In this document: one piece after another, positions 6,578-9,672 of the stretch
How the letters are laid out: each line of letters opens with the position of its first letter
Position numbering within the stretch: the first letter of the stretch is position 1
From: Euzebyaceae bacterium
GTDB taxonomy: Bacteria; Actinomycetota; Nitriliruptoria; Euzebyales; Egibacteraceae
Direction: 5' to 3'
Assembly (NCBI GenBank): GCA_013696915.1
Contig: JACCXR010000533.1
Span: 1-9,672 of the forward strand
Length of the DNA: 9,672 nt
Position numbers and translations under genes: made by a program
Notes under the pieces: model-generated
The model's database searches: none
What the model was told of the DNA's origin: nothing
The model's input: only the letters and a program-made list of their open reading frames with translations

Positions 6578-8116
6578 GTGCAGGCCGCCGACCCGCGGGG
6601 CGATCGCCCTCCCACGCTGCAGCTGCGGGGCGTGGAGAAGTCCTACGAGGCCGTCCGCGCGCTGGCCTCCGTCGACCTCGACCTCCACGGCGGCGAGGTC
6701 CACGCGCTCCTCGGCCAGAACGGCGCCGGCAAGTCGACGCTCGTGAAGATCGTCACCGGTGCCGCCGCCCCCGGCACCGGCAGGATCGTCCTCGACGGGC
6801 GCCCCGTCGCCTTCGCCTCGCCGGCGGACGCGCGCGCCGCCGGCATCGCGGTGGTCCACCAGGACAGCCACGTGTTCGCCGACCTCTCCGTCGCCGACAA
6901 CGTCCTGGTGGCGCAGGCGCCGGCCATCGGGTGGGGCCCATTTCGCCGCCGTGACCGTCGGGGCGCCGTGGCGAGGACCGCGGAGCTCCTCGCGGGCCTC
7001 GGCGTCCGCCTCGATCCCCGGGTCCCACTGCGCACGGTGTCGCCGGCGGAACGCAAGTTCATCGAGGTCGCGCGCGCCATCGCGGGCGACGCCCGGGTGC
7101 TCGTCCTCGACGAGCCGACCGCGGCCCTCGAGCCCGGCGAGGCCGAGCGGCTCTTCGGCGTGCTCGACCGCCTGTGCGGGGCCGGCGTGGCGGTCCTGTT
7201 CGTGTCCCACCGCCTGGCTGAGGTCAAGCGGCTGTCGTCCCGGGTCACCGTCCTGCGGGACGGGGCGGTCATCGCCCGGGAGCACACCCGCGACGTCACC
7301 CTTCACGACCTGTCAGACCTGATCGCGGGCCGGCGTCTCGACGCCTCCGGCGCCCCCGGGCGGGCTGTGGGGGAGCGCAGGCTCGCGGCCGCGGGCGTCG
7401 ATGGCGCCGGCTTCTCGGGCCCCGTCGACCTGGATGTCGGGGGCGGTGAGATCGTGGCGTTGACCGGGCTCGCCGGCAGCGGCGCGACAGCGTTCGCACG
7501 CTGCGTCAGCGGGGCGGCCGGCCGGCGCGCGGGCCGCGTGACCGTCGACGGGGTGGCGCTCCGGCCGGGCAGCCGCCCGTCCGCCGTCGGCGCCGGCGTC
7601 GGGTTCGTGCCAGAGGACCGCAAGCACGAGGCGATCGTCCCCGAGCTGTCGATCGAGCGGAACATCGCCCTGGGCGCCCTGCGCGACGTGACCCGCCGCG
7701 GGACGGTCTCGCGCCGAGCGATGCGGCGTCTCGCGGAGCGCTACATCGAGCTCCTCGCGATCAGGCCGCCGGTGCCGACCATGCCCGCGGGCAAACTCTC
7801 CGGGGGCAATCAGCAGAAGGTCCTGCTCGCCAGGTGGCTCGCGAGCGGCAGCACGGTGCTCGTCATGGAGGAGCCCACCCACGGGCTCGACGTCGGCGCG
7901 AAGGCGGACATCCACGAGCAGCTGCGCGACTTCGCGGCGGCGGGCGGCGGGATCCTGATGGTGTCCTCGGAACACGCGGACATCCTCGGCCTCGCCGACC
8001 GGGTCGGGGTGTTCCACGACGGGCGTCTGGTGAGGGTCGTGCCCGCCGGCGCGACGGAATCGGACCTGCTGCGGCTGTCCGCCGGCATCCTCGGCGATAG
8101 GCGGGAGGCGGGATGA
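6578..8116 (+). CDS. Sugar-type (CUT2) ABC importer, double ATP-binding protein, RbsA/MglA-like
   Basis: A 512-residue protein with two fused ATPase domains, the RbsA/MglA/XylG layout, powering uptake at the inner face of the membrane. Domain 1 (about 13-250): Walker A GQNGAGKST (46-54), Q-loop VVHQD (92-96), weak signature VSPAERKFIEVARA (154-167), Walker B VLVLDEPTAAL (174-184), switch histidine in FVSHR (208-212). Domain 2 (about 268-505): Walker A replaced by GLAGSGATAF (297-306), lacking Lys, as is usual in this family; VPEDRKHEAIV (344-354); full signature LSGGNQQK (407-414); Walker B LVMEEPTHGLDVGAK (428-442) with Glu where Asp is usual; VSSE (462-465). Only one of the two composite ATP sites should therefore be fully active. 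The GTG start at 6578, five bases after the thiolase stop and 9 bases after GAGGA, is the only good start before domain 1. The stop overlaps the permease ATG. Substrate cannot be told from this subunit. Confidence 0.93.
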   Translation: MQAADPRGDRPPTLQLRGVEKSYEAVRALASVDLDLHGGEVHALLGQNGAGKSTLVKIVTGAAAPGTGRIVLDGRPVAFASPADARAAGIAVVHQDSHVFADLSVADNVLVAQAPAIGWGPFRRRDRRGAVARTAELLAGLGVRLDPRVPLRTVSPAERKFIEVARAIAGDARVLVLDEPTAALEPGEAERLFGVLDRLCGAGVAVLFVSHRLAEVKRLSSRVTVLRDGAVIAREHTRDVTLHDLSDLIAGRRLDASGAPGRAVGERRLAAAGVDGAGFSGPVDLDVGGGEIVALTGLAGSGATAFARCVSGAAGRRAGRVTVDGVALRPGSRPSAVGAGVGFVPEDRKHEAIVPELSIERNIALGALRDVTRRGTVSRRAMRRLAERYIELLAIRPPVPTMPAGKLSGGNQQKVLLARWLASGSTVLVMEEPTHGLDVGAKADIHEQLRDFAAAGGGILMVSSEHADILGLADRVGVFHDGRLVRVVPAGATESDLLRLSAGILGDRREAG

Positions 8117-9129
8117 CCGACCAGCTGCGCGCCGGCGGCGCGGCCGTCGAGGATTCCGGGCCGCGGCCCGGCCGGCGCCGCGGGCGGCTCGGTGCCGTCG
8201 GCGCCCAGGACCTCTTCGTCCCCGTCACCGTGCTCGTGCTCGTCGCCGCGCTGTCCCTGCTGACCGACGTCTTCTTCACGTCGAACAACCTGTTGAACGT
8301 GATGACGCAGATGGCGACGCTGGCGATCGTGTCGTTCGGGGTCACCGTCGTCATGATCGGCGGCGCGTTCGACCTGTCCGTCGGCGCGCAGGTCGCCGTC
8401 CACGGGTCCATCTCGGCGCTGGTCATGGCCGCCACCGGCAGCGTCTGGGCGGGCGTCGCGGCCGGGCTGGCGAGCGGCGCGGTCTTCGGCGCCGTCAACG
8501 GCCTGCTCGTCACGGGGCTGTCGATCAACCCGTTCATCGTCACGCTCGGCACGCTGGTCATCGGCCGCGGGTTCGCGCTCGCGATCACCGGCGCGCGGCC
8601 GGTCGCTGGGCTGCCGGAGGGCATCCGCGACTTCGGGCTCGGCAGCGCCCTCGGCGTCCCGTGGCTCGTCTGGCTGATGCTCGCCTGTTTCGCGGTCGCG
8701 ACGTTCGTGCTGCACGTCTCGCCGTTCGGCCTGCGGATCTTCGCGATCGGCGGCAGCCGCGAGGCGGCCCGCCTGTCCGGCATCCGCGTGAACCGCGACA
8801 CGGTGCTCGCGTTCGTGATCTCCGGGATGTTCGCCGCGATCGCCGGCATGGCACTCACGGCCCGCCTGCGGTCGGGTCAGCCGAACGCCGGTCAGCTGCT
8901 CGAGCTCTTCGCCGTCGCGGCCGTCGTGCTCGGCGGCAGCTCGCTGTACGGCGGCCGCGGCGCGGTCTGGCGCACGATGCTCGGCGTCGCGCTGATCGCG
9001 ATCATCGGCAACGGCCTCAACCTGCTGAACGTGTCCACGCCGTTCCAAGAGATGATCATCGGCGCGGTGTTCATCGTCGCGGCGTCCTCAGAGGTCCTCC
9101 GCAGCCGCAGCGCGCGCGGCGGTCGCTGA
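8113..9129 (+). CDS. Sugar-type (CUT2) ABC importer permease, RbsC/MglC-like
   Basis: A 338-residue membrane protein of the branched-chain/ribose permease fold (BPD_transp_2), expected to form a homodimer channel served by the ATPase before it. About 30 polar, Arg/Pro/Gly-rich residues precede the first membrane segment. Hydrophobic stretches lie near 33-51, 68-86, 97-116, 118-136, 140-160, 184-202, 231-250, 262-278, 289-305 and 312-328. Family motifs: GGAFDLSVGAQVA (83-95), SINPFIVTLGTL (137-148), SPFGLRIFAIGGSREAARLSG (a family loop around 203-223, which contacts the ATPase), and VVLGGSSLYGGRGAVW (271-286). The ATG overlaps the ATPase stop in ATGA, with GGGAGG 4 bases upstream, so the two are probably translated together at matched levels. 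Only one permease gene is present, as is normal for the ribose-type class. Substrate unknown. Confidence 0.93.
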   Translation: MTDQLRAGGAAVEDSGPRPGRRRGRLGAVGAQDLFVPVTVLVLVAALSLLTDVFFTSNNLLNVMTQMATLAIVSFGVTVVMIGGAFDLSVGAQVAVHGSISALVMAATGSVWAGVAAGLASGAVFGAVNGLLVTGLSINPFIVTLGTLVIGRGFALAITGARPVAGLPEGIRDFGLGSALGVPWLVWLMLACFAVATFVLHVSPFGLRIFAIGGSREAARLSGIRVNRDTVLAFVISGMFAAIAGMALTARLRSGQPNAGQLLELFAVAAVVLGGSSLYGGRGAVWRTMLGVALIAIIGNGLNLLNVSTPFQEMIIGAVFIVAASSEVLRSRSARGGR

Positions 9130-9152
9130 GCCCGGTCCCCCGTCCATCCACG

Positions 9153-9158
9153 AAGGAG
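9153..9158 (+). promoter_or_regulatory. Ribosome binding site of the binding-protein gene
   Basis: AAGGAG, 6 bases before ATG 9165, in the 35-base gap after the permease. It favours ATG 9165 over the in-frame ATG at 9174. This is the best-formed ribosome site of the transporter genes, fitting a binding protein that must outnumber its membrane partners. Confidence 0.75.
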
Positions 9159-9164
9159 ACAGAC

Positions 9165-9672
9165 ATGGCGAAGATGCGGTACCTGAAGCTGGCGGCGCTG
9201 CTGTGGGTGCTGGTGCTCGGCGCCGTCGCCTGCGGCGGCGAGACGGGCGGCGACACCGCCGCGACCGGCCCAGACACCGCGGCCGAGGAGACCACCGCGG
9301 CCGGCGAGACCACCGCGGACGGCGAGACGACCGCGGCCGAGGAGACGACCGCCGCGGACGGGGGCACCCCCAACGCCGGCGGGGAGGACCGGCTGATCGG
9401 CGTGAGCCTCGCGTCGCCCACCATCCCGCTGTACGTCGCGATGGCCGAGGGCATCCGGGACCAAGCCGCCGAGGTCGGCGTCGAGGTGGTCTTCACCGAC
9501 GCCGACGAGGATGTCGAGGCCCAGCTCAACGACGTGCAGGACCTGATCTCCCAGGGGGTCGACGGAATCCTGATCTCGCCGATCGACTCGGTCGCCGCCG
9601 TGCCGGCGTACGAGGACGCCCGCGCGCAGGACATCACGATCGTCTCGATCGCGCGCAACGTCGAGCCCGAGT
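9165..9672 (+). CDS. Substrate-binding lipoprotein of the CUT2 importer, RbsB-like (cut by window end)
   Basis: The first 169 residues of a periplasmic-binding-protein (Peripla_BP_4, ribose type) are present; the gene runs past the window. A lipoprotein signal is seen: KMRYLK basic start, hydrophobic core from about 9 to 20, and C23 in LGAVAC, a lipobox with Ala at -3. A low-complexity tether rich in Thr, Ala, Glu and Gly spans about 24-74. The binding domain then starts at DRLIGVSLASPTIPLYVAMA (75-94) and shows EGIRDQAAEVGVEVVF (95-110), AQLNDVQDLISQGVDGILIS (119-138) and PIDSVAAVPAYEDA (139-152), the first lobe typical of RbsB relatives. In IARN (162-165) the usual Asp before Arg-Asn is Ala, which could matter for ligand choice since this loop lines the pocket in sugar binders. 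Likely captures the imported solute outside the cell; its identity is unknown. Confidence 0.9.
   Translation, partial: MAKMRYLKLAALLWVLVLGAVACGGETGGDTAATGPDTAAEETTAAGETTADGETTAAEETTAADGGTPNAGGEDRLIGVSLASPTIPLYVAMAEGIRDQAAEVGVEVVFTDADEDVEAQLNDVQDLISQGVDGILISPIDSVAAVPAYEDARAQDITIVSIARNVEPE
9288..9359 (+). repeat. Four tandem 18-base units coding a six-residue Glu-Thr-Thr-Ala repeat
   Basis: Four in-frame copies of an 18-base unit lie in the lipoprotein tether and encode ETTAAG, ETTADG, ETTAAE and ETTAAD (residues 42-65). Copies 1-3 share most bases, for example GAGACCACCGCGG in the first two; copy 4 is more diverged. The result is a flexible acidic spacer between the lipid anchor and the binding domain. 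Confidence 0.85.

Noticed and set aside
7810..9048. A 412-codon minus-strand frame opposite the ATPase end and permease
   Set aside because: It is low-complexity Arg/Asp/Glu/His-rich sequence, opposite clearly real transporter genes, with no ribosome site or family motif seen.
9130..9164. A terminator or promoter between permease and binding protein
   Set aside because: The 35-base gap has a short C run and the ribosome site only; no stem with a T run and no promoter boxes were seen.

Overview
The DNA is very GC-rich (by eye about 70% or more), with strong G/C bias at third codon positions, only TGA stops, some GTG starts and purine-rich ribosome sites. With the long Thr/Ala/Glu-rich tether on a lipoprotein, this suggests a high-GC actinobacterium (Actinomycetota), possibly a deep-branching one. 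No rRNA, tRNA, mobile element or CRISPR array is visible. Every gene is on the + strand, and the window reads as the middle of one long operon. Gaps between genes are 35 bases or less, three joints overlap or nearly touch, and no internal promoter or terminator is seen.

Catabolic half (1-6572): the last codons of an unidentified gene; a PaaK-type (phenylacetate-CoA ligase family) adenylate-forming acyl/aryl-CoA ligase (56-1396); a HyuA-type hydantoinase/oxoprolinase/ketone-carboxylase ATPase subunit (1411-3483); its HyuB-type partner (3508-5382); and a thiolase with its full catalytic set (5379-6572).

Transport half (6578-9672): a complete set of genes for a sugar-type (CUT2, ribose/galactose-like) ABC importer, namely a double-domain ATPase (6578-8116), a single permease (8113-9129) and a substrate-binding lipoprotein cut by the window end (9165-9672+).

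How the parts may work together (inference): HyuA/HyuB relatives include the ATP-dependent acetone and acetophenone carboxylases. A carboxylase making a beta-keto acid, a CoA ligase making the beta-ketoacyl-CoA, and a thiolase cleaving it to acetyl-CoA plus a shortened acyl-CoA form a coherent three-step route. The importer would supply the substrate, a cofactor or a precursor. This layout resembles anaerobic acetophenone degradation in logic, but has only two carboxylase-like subunits here and an unexpected sugar-type importer. The substrate cannot be read from the sequence. The alternative is ATP-dependent opening of a cyclic amide (hydantoin or oxoproline type) followed by CoA-dependent breakdown.
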